This document shows positions 42,701 to 53,861 of a DNA stretch of 64,000 bases, piece after piece. Below the pieces are notes generated by a model. It searched no databases, was not told where the DNA came from, and worked only from the letters and a program-made list of their open reading frames with translations. Within the stretch, counting starts at the first letter, position 1. The number at the start of each line of letters is the position of its first letter. The DNA lies in contig WHUZ01000093.1 of assembly GCA_015179045.1 (NCBI GenBank), forward strand, positions 62,001 to 126,000. The letters are read 5' to 3'. The position numbers were made by a program, and so were the translations under genes. Source of the stretch: Kalaharituber pfeilii (Eukaryota > Ascomycota > Pezizomycetes > Pezizales > Pezizaceae).

Positions 42701-45700
42701 AAAACTGCTAAGCAGTCATCAAAAGGAAAGCAATCGATCCTCTCAGTACCGGTATCAGATTGGATTCCACCAGAATTGCGCTCAGATTTAGTTGCGACTA
42801 CATCCCGTCATGTTTCTAGGAAGACTCCACAGCATGTGCCTGATGAAGTCAACTTAAAAGCGTTTAAACCCTCTCCCAAAAAGCAGAATACTCCAGATAT
42901 TACTAGGTGCACATTGTTCGATTATATTATCGAAAACTGGCTAAGCCATTGCAAAAGATTACCAGTACCCCATGAGCCAATTGCTGGTAAAGAGCTATAC
43001 TGGATGTGGTTTCACAACTTGGTGCTCAAAGGCCTTGGCACGATCAAATTCCCGTGGCCATCGGATTCACTGTTGAGAGCGCATGATCCTCATCACGAAT
43101 GCTTCAAATGGGCGGTTCAAAATTCACATGATCCTCTTGTTCAACTTATACTGCAAGAAGTCGGCACGGATGACACTTCAAGACTTCAATATGTGGAAGC
43201 TTTCCTTTCTAGGGCTGCTGCTGGCTCAGAATATGAATGTCACATTTCTGAGATGCCTCTGCTTGTCTCGGCTGCATTTGGATTTCCTTCTCTCATCGAC
43301 TTTTACCGCGACAAAGGTTCCCAGTTAGACGTCAAATTTAAACTGTGCAAAACAGGAAAAGAACAAACTGCTCTCATGGCTGCTGCATCAAGGGGACACC
43401 TAAAAACTGTGGAGCACATTTTGCAAGTTGCGGCGACGCTTGGGCTTAAGCACAGTCCGGAATATCTGAACGAAGTTGCATACTCCGCTTACGCTGGAGA
43501 ACACCTCTCAATAGTCAAAAGAATCTTCCTCGAAGGAGATTTGAACTCCTTACTGCTAAAGGCTGCAGGAGCTGGTCAATTCGAGATTGTCAAGCAACTT
43601 TTAGCAGCGGGTGCAGAAGCAAACGAGCGTGATGCTGATGGGGGATCCCCTCTTCAATACGCTGCAGAATTTGGTCACGGCAAGGTTGTCAGGCTGCTGC
43701 TGAACATAGGAGCGGAAATCAACTTAGTCGACAAAGACAGGAAGACAGCCCTTCACAAAGCTTCCGCAAACGGCCACAGTGAGATTGTGCAGCTGCTTCT
43801 TGAAGAGGGGGCAGATGCCAATCAAGAGGATGCGTTGAATCATACCCCCCTTTATAATGCTGCTAAAAAGGGTCACATTGAGATTGTGAAACTCCTTCTT
43901 GAAACAGGGGCAGATGCCAATCAAGAGGATGCGTTGAATCATACTCCCCTTTATAATGCTGCTAAAAAAGGTCACATTGAGATTGTGAAACTCCTTCTTG
44001 AGGCGGGGGCAGATGTCAAGCATAACGGTGCACCCCTTCACGAGTCTTCTAAAAAAGGCCACATTGAGATTGTGAAGCTGCTTCTTGATGCGGGTATGAA
44101 TGTCAATGACATTTTCTTGAAACATACAGCTCTTTACTGGGCTTCCAAGAATGGCCACATCGAAATTGTAAGGCTGCTTCTTGAAGCAGGGGCAGATGTC
44201 AAGCATAACGGTGCACCCCTCCACGAGTCTTCTAAAAACGGCCACATTGAGATTGTGAAACTCCTTCTTGAAGCGGGGGCAGATGTCAAGCATAACGGCG
44301 CACCCCTTCACGAGTCTTCTAAAAAAGGCCACATTGAGATTGTGAAACTCCTTCTTGAAGCGGGGGCAGATGTCAAGCATAACGGCGCACCCCTTCACGA
44401 GTCTTCTAAAAATGGCCACATCGAGATTGTGAAACTCCTTCTTGAAGCGGGGGCAGATGTCAAGCATAACGGTGCACCCCTTCACGAGTCTTCTAAAAAT
44501 GGCCACATTGAGATTGTGAAACTCCTTCTTAAAACAGAGGCAGATGTCAAGCATAACGGTGCACCTCTTCACGAGTCTTCTAAAAACGGCCACATTAAGA
44601 TTGTGAAGCTGCTTCTTGATGCGGGTATGAATGTCAATGATATTTTCTTGAAACATACACCTCTTTACTGGGCTTCCAAGAATGGCCACATCGAAATTGT
44701 AAAGCTGCTCCTTGAAGCAGGGGCAGATTACAAGAATATCTTTCATGGAGCTTCTGAAAACGGTCACATTGGGATTGTGAAGCTGCTTCTTGAAGCAGGA
44801 GTAGATGTCAATGACATTTTCTTGAAACATACAGCTCTTTACTGGGCTTCCAAGAATGGTCACATCGAAATTGTAAGGCTGCTTCTTGAAGCAGGGGCAG
44901 ATGTCAAGCATAACGGTGCACCCCTCCACGAGTCTTCTAAAAATGGCCACATCGAGATTGTGAAACTCCTTCTTGAAGCGGGGGCAGATGTCAAGCATAA
45001 CGGCGCACCCCTTCACGAGTCTTCTAAAAACGGCCACATTGAGATTGTGAAACTCCTTCTTGAAGCGGGGGCAGATGTCAAGCATAACGGTGCACCCCTT
45101 TACGAGTCTTCTAAAAACGGCCACATTGAGATTGTGAAGCTGCTTCTTGATGCGGGTATGAATGTCAATCACATTTTCTTGGAACATACAGCTCTTTACT
45201 GGGCTTCCAAGAATGGCCACATCGAAATTGTAAAGCTGCTTCTTGAAGCAGGGGCAGATTTCAAGAATATCTTTCATGGGGCTTCTGAAAACGGCCACAG
45301 TGAGATTGTGAAGCTACTTCTTGAAGCAGGAGTGGATGTCAATGCCAATCTCGTCGGATATACAGCCCTTTACGGGGCTTCCAAAAATGGCCACATTGAG
45401 ATTGTGAAGCTACTTCTTGAAGCAGGAGTAGATATCAATGCCAATTTCAGCGGACGTACAGCCCTTTACTGGGCTTCCAACAATGGCCATATTGAGATTG
45501 TGAAGCTACTTCTTGAAGCAGGAGTAGATTCCAATGTCAATCTCAGCGGACGTACAGCCCTTTACAGGGCTTCCAAAAATGGCCACATTGAGATTGTGAA
45601 GCTACTTCTTGAAGCAGGAGTGGATGCCAATACCAATCTCGGCGGATGTACAGCCCTTGACGGGGCTTCCAACAATGGCCATATTGAGATTGTGAAGCTA

Positions 45701-46045
45701 CTTCTTGAAGCAGGGGTGGATGTTAATGCCAATCTCAGCGGAGGTACAGCCCTTGACGGGGCTTCCAGCAATGGCCATATTGAGATTGTGAAGCTGCTTC
45801 TTGAAGCAGGAGTGGATGTCAATGCCAAACTCAGCGGACGTACAGCTCTTTCCCAGGCTTCCAAGAATGGCCACATTGAGATTGTGAAGCTGCTCCTTGA
45901 AGCAGGAGCGGAAGTTAATAGAAGCAATTTTGACGGAGCGACACCTCTTGATGCTGCAACACGAAATAACCATGATGATGTTGTGCGGTTGCTCCGTGCA
46001 GCGGGAGGCAGGATCGGAGCACAAGTGGAGGCCCTGGTGAACTGA
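39751..46045 (+). CDS. NACHT-ankyrin NLR (STAND protein), 1824 aa, eight exons
   Basis: Fungal NLR-type signalling ATPase; relatives act in immune-like and heterokaryon-incompatibility responses. Exons: 39751-39779, 39867-40149, 40221-40413, 40491-40730, 40790-40864, 41164-41337, 41492-42110, 42184-46045. All joins keep phase and the sum is 1825 codons with no internal stop. Residues 1 to about 270 form a helical N-terminal domain (SVQQFSGIVDTMIQHDPFIS, ALMWGSVKILLL) of the kind found before NACHT in fungi (DUF7708-like, from memory). NACHT: Walker A GIPGSGKS (330-337), Walker B LVFDGIDECD (436-445), then YLSSRKE. A winged-helix-like linker has SLPRNLDETYIRML. About 28 ankyrin repeats run from about 931 to 1815. 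Introns 5 (299 nt) and 6 (154 nt) are swollen by retroposon debris. The start codon was chosen because MSQQPGPKAT splices in phase to TPTVTGRQH. Confidence 0.88.
40880..41160 (-). mobile_element. Family A retroposon debris in NLR intron 5
   Basis: A T-rich run at 40898-40921, then ATCACTACCCGCATCCCTCC and GATATGGTGAGAGC, a worn complement of the family A tail with LINE-like 3' sequence after it. It explains why this intron is 299 nt while most others in the gene are 59-87 nt. No target duplication was recognised. Confidence 0.55.
41350..41460 (-). mobile_element. Possible family A tail in NLR intron 6
   Basis: A T/C run followed by ACTCGCATATCATCC and GAGCTATGGCGATTG, resembling the complement of the family A hairpin. 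The intron is 154 nt. The match is partial, so this is tentative. Confidence 0.4.
43361..46030 (+). repeat. Ankyrin-coding tandem repeats with near-identical 87-bp units
   Basis: About 28 ankyrin repeats. The central block (44007-45140) uses an unusually short 29-residue unit, GAPLHESSKNGHIEIVKLLL then EAGADVKHN, encoded by an 87-bp unit that differs by only a few bases between neighbours. These alternate with 32- and 30-residue units (HTALYWASKNGHIEIVRLLL; IFHGASENGHI) in a larger repeated pattern. The last seven units (from about 45300) are the 33-residue type with NANLSG loops. Such homogeneity indicates recent duplication or gene conversion. Confidence 0.92.
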
Positions 46046-46374
46046 TATTTCAGTAGCTAGCTCTAACCTCTCCTTGGTAATTCTGGAATGCTCGTGTCGT
46101 CGTATCTATGCGAATTACTGACAAACTATGCTGTTAGGCATTCGATCATCTTTCCACGCGCTAGAAAGCTTCGAAATTTGACGTCAAAATCAATACATAA
46201 AACGCGATTCAATTGGGTTTGTGGTGAACGTTAACGTTGAAACACGAGAAATTGCACAACTGCTACTTCTTAAGACTTTTCATTCTTTTGGACCTCACTT
46301 ATGTTGACTGTTTTGATGAGTTGTTGTATCCATGATCTCTCAGCTCGCCGAAATATCTTCATTCCTTTAGCTTT

Positions 46375-46430
46375 TTTTATTTATATCATTACTCGCATGC
46401 CGCCCTATGGGCTATGGCAAGAAAAAACAA
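46375..46430 (-). mobile_element. Micro-retroposon, family A (56 bp)
   Basis: A short T-rich start, then TATATCATTACTCGCATGCC and GCCCTATGGGCTATGGCAAG. Flanked by the perfect 10-bp duplication CTTTAGCTTT (46365-46374 and 46431-46440). It lies 330 bp after the NLR stop. Confidence 0.85.
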
Positions 46431-46440
46431 CTTTAGCTTT

Positions 46441-48309
46441 GTATTTCCTGTCTGAATGGTAGCAGATGCATTGGTATATCCAATTATGGTCTTCTTATCT
46501 GTGCTTAATTACCTTCGCTGGGATTATATATTTATTTTTTTCCCTGCCTTCATGTCCTCATGCTTTATTTGCCTTATGTCCAGAACAATACTTACTCACC
46601 GTGACACCATAATGAACAAGATGTTAAGTCGTTACCCAAATACATCATATTTGTAGAGGCCTGCCCGGGAAGGGGATATCTACCCACACTTACCTGTGAA
46701 GCTGCTAGTGACGATTCGGCCTGATTAGCCGGTAGCAACATTCTGGCAATGAAAGATGGATTGGGCACGACGTGAATCGCAAGGGCCTGACGGCATGGTC
46801 ATAGCACGGCGCAAGCCACCAGCCAAACACAAAGCTACCGAATGGACCTCCAGGAGCAGAGCCACCGGATGAATCTCTAGATGAGGCGAGGCAGTGACTA
46901 AGGAATATCTATAGATAGACCATCATAATATCAGAGCATATATAAACAATAGATGGAAGCCTATAAGAAGGGCCAGCATAAACTGCCCTGTCGAAAGGTC
47001 AAGCACCAAGCGTTGTCCCAAGTTATACCCTCATATTTACTACATCATCGTAGAAACCGTAGCAATAGTTGTATATGGTCATGTGATCATGTGCGTGCCA
47101 AACGAGCCATGCAGGCACCTATGACAGAGTGATTTATTTCATAATGTTGGATGACGCTGTGGGGCCGATTTAAGGTTGTATATCTCCATTCTACCTAGAC
47201 ATGGCATAATTAGAAAGTGATACCGGTCAAAACGTGAGAATGAGGCAACATGAAAGGGCTACCTGCTGGACAAAGAGAAGTACGAAGTAATGTTTACGGT
47301 AGCAAAGACTGCCAACTAGTGAGACTCATAGCAAACTAGGAACTCACCTGCAATTCGTACTTTGACAAGAGACTGGCATTAGGTAACGTCGTAGCATGGA
47401 AAGTGGCAAACAGATTGGGCTAGTTCGCACCAGCGAATAGGAGGAAGATCTAGACCAGCATATGCGCACCAATTGTGTACTCGGGAACATATCCTAGATA
47501 TGAGATGTTGACAATATCATTATTGACGCTTCAGGTCCTGGGACTTGCATGGAAGCAACACATGATAGCCAGGAAAAGGGAAGTGTGGAATGCGGGACTT
47601 GGTGCGACATCAGGGTTTGAGTATTGGCGAAGTCAGGGGCATTCTTTTCTGGAGGAAACAAAACTGTCCTCAATGCGGAAGTGAAACTCATGACAGAAAT
47701 CAGTAAGATCGTAAGAAGAATCTCTTTCTAGTATCGGCTTCCAGTTTGCAGTACAGGAGTTTCAGGGAGCAGCAGAGGGAAACCTTACTCCAGCAGCTAA
47801 AGGGTGCGAGAAGCACTTTAGGAGAGGATAGTGAAAAGGCTCCGGTATCTAGCGATGATGTGAGTCAAAGCGTATTTGGGCATAGAGTTGCACGAAAGGG
47901 CAGATGAGACAGCCAGAATCGGGTCGTGAATGCCTATCAAGAGGGGGGGGATTCACGGAAGCGGGACTGAGAGCAGAGTCCAAGAGGAAGAGGGGGAGCG
48001 AGACCATGGGATTGATGTACAACCAGACTAATTGATGTACAAGCCACCGCAAAGACAGGAAAGGCTAGTACAGAGGCTGGGAGGGATTATAGGGGAGAAG
48101 ATTCAGAACCTGGTGTATCAAGATAGGGAGTGCGGAGTGAGGTGGAGACATCGGGTATTTATTGCAGAAGAGTGGGATGTGGGTGTAGAGAAGGAATGGC
48201 TAGGGGGGGGCACAGGGCTTCCCCGGCGGACGGAATGGTGTATACCTGAGTATAATCTTATGTTCCCTGGTCTGAGTATGTTCCCTGTACAGGTGCTTAC
48301 ATGTAGCTT
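46441..48309. other. No gene seen
   Basis: Only short frames without motifs (such as 48032-48331). I see no element termini. Confidence 0.35.
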
Positions 48310-48360
48310 CGGCTCCTGCCATAGCTCCTAGGCGGTATGCGAATTGTGATTCAAAAAGGA
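48310..48360 (+). mobile_element. Family A tail, worn
   Basis: GGCTCCTGCCATAGCTCCTA, then GGCGGTATGCGAATTGTGAT and an A-rich run. It keeps the order of the family A hairpin but with mismatches. No duplication was found. Confidence 0.5.
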
Positions 48361-51300
48361 GGAGGAAAAAATTAAAAATTATGAATACACACCGCGCAAT
48401 ACTGCTACTGCGCGTCTAAACATACTGGTTGAGTGCTATTGATCTCCAAAATCTAGTCTGCTGGCATAGCCCAGTAGATATGTAGGCACCTAATACATTC
48501 TGCTAACTGGTGTTAAATCAGTAGTTAGAGTACTGCAGTGTTCTATGCATTGCCGGACTTCCATTGCAACACAAAAGAACAACCAAACGGGGCGACATTA
48601 GCTGCACACCAATAGTGGTATTCAGATTAGACTGTCCCCAGATAAAATGGAATCCCGCAGACAAACCAGTTTATCCAGTCTGAGTACCCTCTTGTGAAAA
48701 TCGGATTTTTTTGTCAAATTGGACACTGCTTTTGGGTCCAAAAATCCACTGGAATTTATGCATGGCAGGTCCTGATATTGCATCAAGGCCTGCAAGATGC
48801 ATCCTATATATGCAGTTGTTGCAAAAATCTGAATGGATTTGTTTCATGAAAAAATGCGAAAATAAACTGAAAAACTCGGATAAAATTTTGTATCGAGATG
48901 ACCGGATTTTCTGGACTTGATAAGATTCAGAAATCTGGAAAATCCAGCCAGATTTTTCTAATCTAATGACTCTACATGCCACGCACTAGTGTTCAATGTG
49001 ATGGGGAGAAAAATGCATAGAGTAGATATTTGTTTGAGGCAATGGAATTAGAGGTATGGGGAGAGAGGTAACTTCGTTAACTAATTTCCATGTGTGAAAC
49101 GGGGTTTAAAGACAAGACCCAATTGCCAGCACCTTGCAATTGCAATACTATGGCTTTGGAAGCTCCATTTCGCAACCACAACCAATTGTGCGAGACGTGA
49201 TGCTGATTTCCCAGGTGCTACTGTCCACCATTAGAGTTTCTGTTCTCGTCCCAGTCTGAGATTTTTATCATTAGCTACGCTTATTATTAGTTACAGAACA
49301 CGTGACAAGACGGGCTGTGAATGAGCTTACCAAAATGAGTCGGACGAAAATAATGTGGAATTTGAGCGGTATCTATGTCATAGGAATAAAAAAAATAAAG
49401 ACCATGTGTTATATTTATATCAATGCTCAAGATTATTACTGCGCCAACATCCTATATTAATTTATAATTTCGCTTCATTCTAGGTATGCGACTTTAAATA
49501 CCATTTTGCTCCCACCCGTGTTCCCGTACCCAGCCATAAAGAGGCCGAGAATTATTAGCCTGGGCACCAGAACTACAAACCAGACTACAGAACTACATTT
49601 CGTTCTACATCGCTACTAGTTTTCAAGCGACTATGAAGTCAATCTCGCGTTTGTCTCACGATCTCTCTACTGAATTATCTGTAGAGAATTTTGTACAGCA
49701 GTGGGAGGTATCTAGTTTTACTGAGCTTACATTTGATTCTTACTTTATGCTGACGCTTGTATACAATCATATTTCTCAGAGTAATGATCCAAATCTACCT
49801 TGATCCACCCATATATCAACCTCAGGTAGGCCTTAGGCTATTAGTAGCAAGTTGTATCACAAGTAATCGCACTGATATCATCTGCTGCTACCACCCGCCC
49901 CCAACGGCAACACATAGGGCAGAAAGACTTTTATGCACCACAATACCCATACATTTATTTTTTTGGCACTGGACAAATACCTACTAGTGATCGTCTCTAT
50001 TATTCTTTAGCCTCAAATATACAAATCCAATACACCGTACTAATAATTATTTCATTGCATACTTATGCATTTGCATTTTCATGCCAGGTGGGTCGCAAAT
50101 ACTGGAATATAAGCTAACAACTGCATATGCTCTATCCTATGTAAGGACCATGGGGCAGAAAGGTATTATGGAAGTAGGTATGTACGACGGTAGATAAATG
50201 CTGCAGCAGGTATGATTGGGGGTGTACAAGTGACAGCGAGTACGGATACCAGCAGGTGGTATGAGTGGCAACAGGCTTTGAGTAATGGCTAGTATGAATA
50301 ATAGCAATAATCAAGACTATTGCAGAAGTTGCAGTGTTATCATCAATTAATAGAAAAGCTATAGAAGAAAATAAATTAATAAAAATACTAGAATATAGTA
50401 ATATAGAAAATACTGTACTGAAATTGGAGCTCTTCTTAATGAGCTTCTCACCAGCTACTCAACTGAGTTGAGACTGCCTATATATTGAGTTAGTCAAGTA
50501 GGTTATAGCTCAACTTGTTAGTGCATTAGAAAATAGTCTCATATATTTGATGGGGTAGTTTACTCTTACTCTTCTATCGGTTATAGAAATTCTAATATAG
50601 TAGACTTTTGGCAAGCACAGAGATTTGCCAGTCTACTAGATTAAATCGATAGTTAACTAGCAATCCATTCTAGTTCTCTGTGTAACTCATAACTGCAACC
50701 ATCTTATACAACCATCCTATATCATATGCATGTGCTCTATACATATTCTGTTATGTGCTTTCCACATATGAGTATTATGCACTCCACTCAGCACTCCCCT
50801 GAGTAGGTCTTAATGTATACTTATATGCTCCGCTCAGCAGCGCGCTGAGTGGGCCTACCATAGAAGGCTACAGGTCATCATAATCGTCGTAGGTGAAACG
50901 TAGGTAGAGTGTCAGCAAGTATTACATGTGCATGATATACAAGTACAATAGCAATAAGTATCACTATCAGTAACTCTCTATAATTACTACTCCATTGTTC
51001 TTTACTCAAATGGCAACCCGGTAACTTCATCGCACAGTTTACAACTATGGTGGAGAGTAATATCAAGATAATCTCACAAAAATGCAAGATTGACCAAAAC
51101 AATATGCAGTATCAGAAATTATAACTTAGAAAAGTAAATTTCAGAAATAGCTATGAAACTAGGGCACAGACTACTTATGTCTTGGTGATCACCACTTGTC
51201 CCTACTAGTCTAGCGCTACGAATAAATGCATGGGTATTGTGGGTGCTAAGAGTCTTTCTGCACTTTCCTCGTTATGCGTTGCCGTAACCCACAGACACAA

Positions 51301-52450
51301 AACACCAAAACCCGATTTCGCGCCGCAAACCCCCGGAGATCGTGACAAGTAGACTATGCAAACCTGCAACCGGCGAAAACGCTGCCGGTGCTGTCGACTG
51401 CTGATGTTAATCCACATTAGTCGACGTAGCAATTCTCCGCTTGTGCAGTAAAACAAACCTCCGAGGAGCCTTCCGCAGAAGCAGAACCTGAAACACTCGA
51501 CAAACGCGGCCAGTACTTCACAAAGCTCGGAAGTCCCTAAACTGAGAAAACTCGATGCTAGCTGAAAACAGTATTGCATGAGAGTGTAGACAATAGGTTG
51601 TTAATAGCCTCGTAACCAGGCACTGAATAAGTTGTTTGAGCGTTTATATTATGATGCATGTCACTCGTGAAAAGACAACATTAGTCTGTTGCGGCTCGAA
51701 TTCAATCTTAGCAACTCATTTTAGGTACATCCCAATATACTGGCGACACACAACCAGAGAAAGTTATGCAAGTTTGCATGAATTTGTCATGCTCCCACTA
51801 TCACCGGAGGCACCATGGTCAATTCGCGACTGCGCCTGGCCCCTGTTACGGAGGGCGGACAGAAATAGAGACAGCTGACGTTTGCAAAGATACATTCTTA
51901 TTGATCTCGTGCCCAAGGTGACCTAGGACCTGAAGATAACTAAGTGTGCCCATTTTCCAACTTTTTTGTGGTTCTGTTGGTTTCGGAATAACAAAAGTCG
52001 TCCTTTGTTAGGTATTTGTTTAGATAGCAAGACGAACTGGTAATTGAAGGTGACCATAGCCCTATGCGTCCAAGAGAACAGTCGTCTGACGTCGAATGTC
52101 TACTAGTACAACCCTAGCTGCTTTGTTTTTATGTTTCATGCTAGGTTTTCCAATACGGAGCTAATGCACACCGCATTCATGGATTTTGGATGGATTTGCG
52201 CCGTCTCGTGCATTTGTCGCCTCATCATCTGGATGGTACCTACATGTCAGCCTTGGAGATCACCGTTGCAGAACGTAGGTCGTCCATGCATCCGCTTCCC
52301 GGAGCTGCCTCTGTCTTCAGCAACAGGTGACGTATGCGACACTAGCGATTGTCAACCAATCAGCTGTTATTTATTCTTTCTGCTAAATGGCTGGCAGCTA
52401 AACAAGAGTCAACAAAAGCAGGGGTGCCGCAGAAATTGGGGGAAACCAAA
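48361..52450. other. AT-rich gene-poor interval
   Basis: About 60 bp at 49900-49960 (ACGGCAACACATAGGGCAGA ... CCCATACATTTATT) recur as a diverged inverted copy at about 51225-51290, so an unidentified repeat is present. A small palindrome built on TAGTAGACT lies at 50600-50641. The minus-strand frame 51205-51579 (124 codons) ends in that repeat and has no domain I recognise. TAGCCTCGTAACCAG is at 51605-51619. Confidence 0.35.
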
Positions 52451-52479
52451 TCATATGCCTCGCTGTAGGCAGCCGAGGG

Positions 52480-53060
52480 TATGCGGGCCAAGGGGCCAAT
52501 GAAGCTGCGTTCCACAGAGCCGGGCAGCTGTTGGAAGAGCGCAGAAAGGAGATCCGACCGCGCAGGCGCATCTTTGGGTGGCCGTTATGGGGATAGTCGC
52601 ATGTTGGGAGCGCCATTTTGGCGGAGGGGGGTGGGACGGCGGTGGGTAAATGCTATGAGTAAGAGAGAGTGGCGACAGCACCGGCGCTGGCTGCCAGGCG
52701 GGAGGGCAAAGCACAGCACTGTGCACCGGTCCGGCATCCTCTGGAGCTGAGGCGCGCCGAGGCAGCTGGGGGGGCACTGTCGCGCCGGCGGGGGGGGCGC
52801 GGCTGCTGCTTTGTGAGCCACAGGGGGCCTCTCGCGGCCGGCTGCTTGCCCACGGCGGCGGGCAGGGGCCCCCTGCACATGGCACGGGCGCAGCGAAGAG
52901 ACGAGGCAGCCGCGCATCTCGCTCCTGCTCTCCTTCCGGCCCAGCCTGAGCGCCCAGCGCCCAGCGCCCAGCGCGCAGCCTCTTTCTCCCCACCACCGTC
53001 TGATGGCGAGACCGCCTGCCTGGCACCTTCCGCCCCTCCCCCCGTGCCCCATCCGCACCT
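52480..53060. other. GC-rich island upstream of the Ser-rich membrane-protein gene
   Basis: Clearly more GC-rich than its surroundings, with runs such as GGAGGGGGGTGGGACGG and CGCGCCGGCGGGGGGG. Long frames open on both strands are a composition effect and show no domain. Its position 0.8-1.4 kb before the next start codon fits a promoter or long leader, but that is inference. Confidence 0.4.
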
Positions 53061-53861
53061 CCGTCACTTCTGCTCGGCCGCGAGACTGAAAGCGACGTCC
53101 TCTCGTTCTTGTCTGATTCCTGTGCACGCTCATTCTTGTTGGTTGACTCGTCCCGCCGTCCCTGCGTTAATAATCCTTTCTTGTCATACAGTGCCAGCCA
53201 GCACATTACAGTGCTCAACCCTCCGCTCATTCACCGTGTCATCCTGTTTCTGCCCTCTACCCATTCCAACATATTTCGTGCGCTGTACGCGCCTCATCTT
53301 AATCAATAATCACTGTTGTTGCTCAATCACAGCGTTGTGGGATGCTCGTCGGGATCTTATACATTAATTGTGAGTGCTGTTGGTTGGCGTTGCCTCATGG
53401 GAATCTCTGAGACTTGGAGATAAATTTTCATGAAAATTTGCTGAAGGATGTGTGGCTGACATTGCTCAGGAACAAGAGCCGCCAAACAATATTGTCCCGA
53501 GAAATAGCCCCAATTAAGCATATTAGCCACCTTCAACACAATTATTAGAATTAGGAGTTCATTCACCGTATATACACCACAGTCTCATTGTATTGCATTG
53601 GTGCTCGCTTTTTGCCGAAGCAAGAAGCGAGAGATACCCGCTCTGTTGTACACCCGTAGTGTTCTCTGTTGCTTTTTCTCCTGCGTCGAGCGTCAGTTCT
53701 GAACTTTTGATCCTGCTTGCTAAAAGGTCGCGCGGCTTTTCGACTTGATATCGATATGGACCGTCAGTAAGTGGAGGCAAGCAGATTGAGAAGTTCGTTC
53801 TCAGTGGAAGCCTATTCACATTGGATACCTAAACAACGAGTCATTGACTGCGTCGATCACA

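Noticed and set aside
43724..45298. A 524-codon open frame on the minus strand across the ankyrin array
   Set aside because: It is a shadow of the near-identical plus-strand ankyrin repeats: its own sequence repeats with the same 87-bp period, and the plus strand has Walker motifs, correct splicing and ankyrin consensus.
52451..53367. Long frames on both strands in the GC-rich island (259, 182 and 232 codons)
   Set aside because: They overlap each other, are Pro/Arg/Ala-rich as expected from composition, and show no domain or splice pattern.
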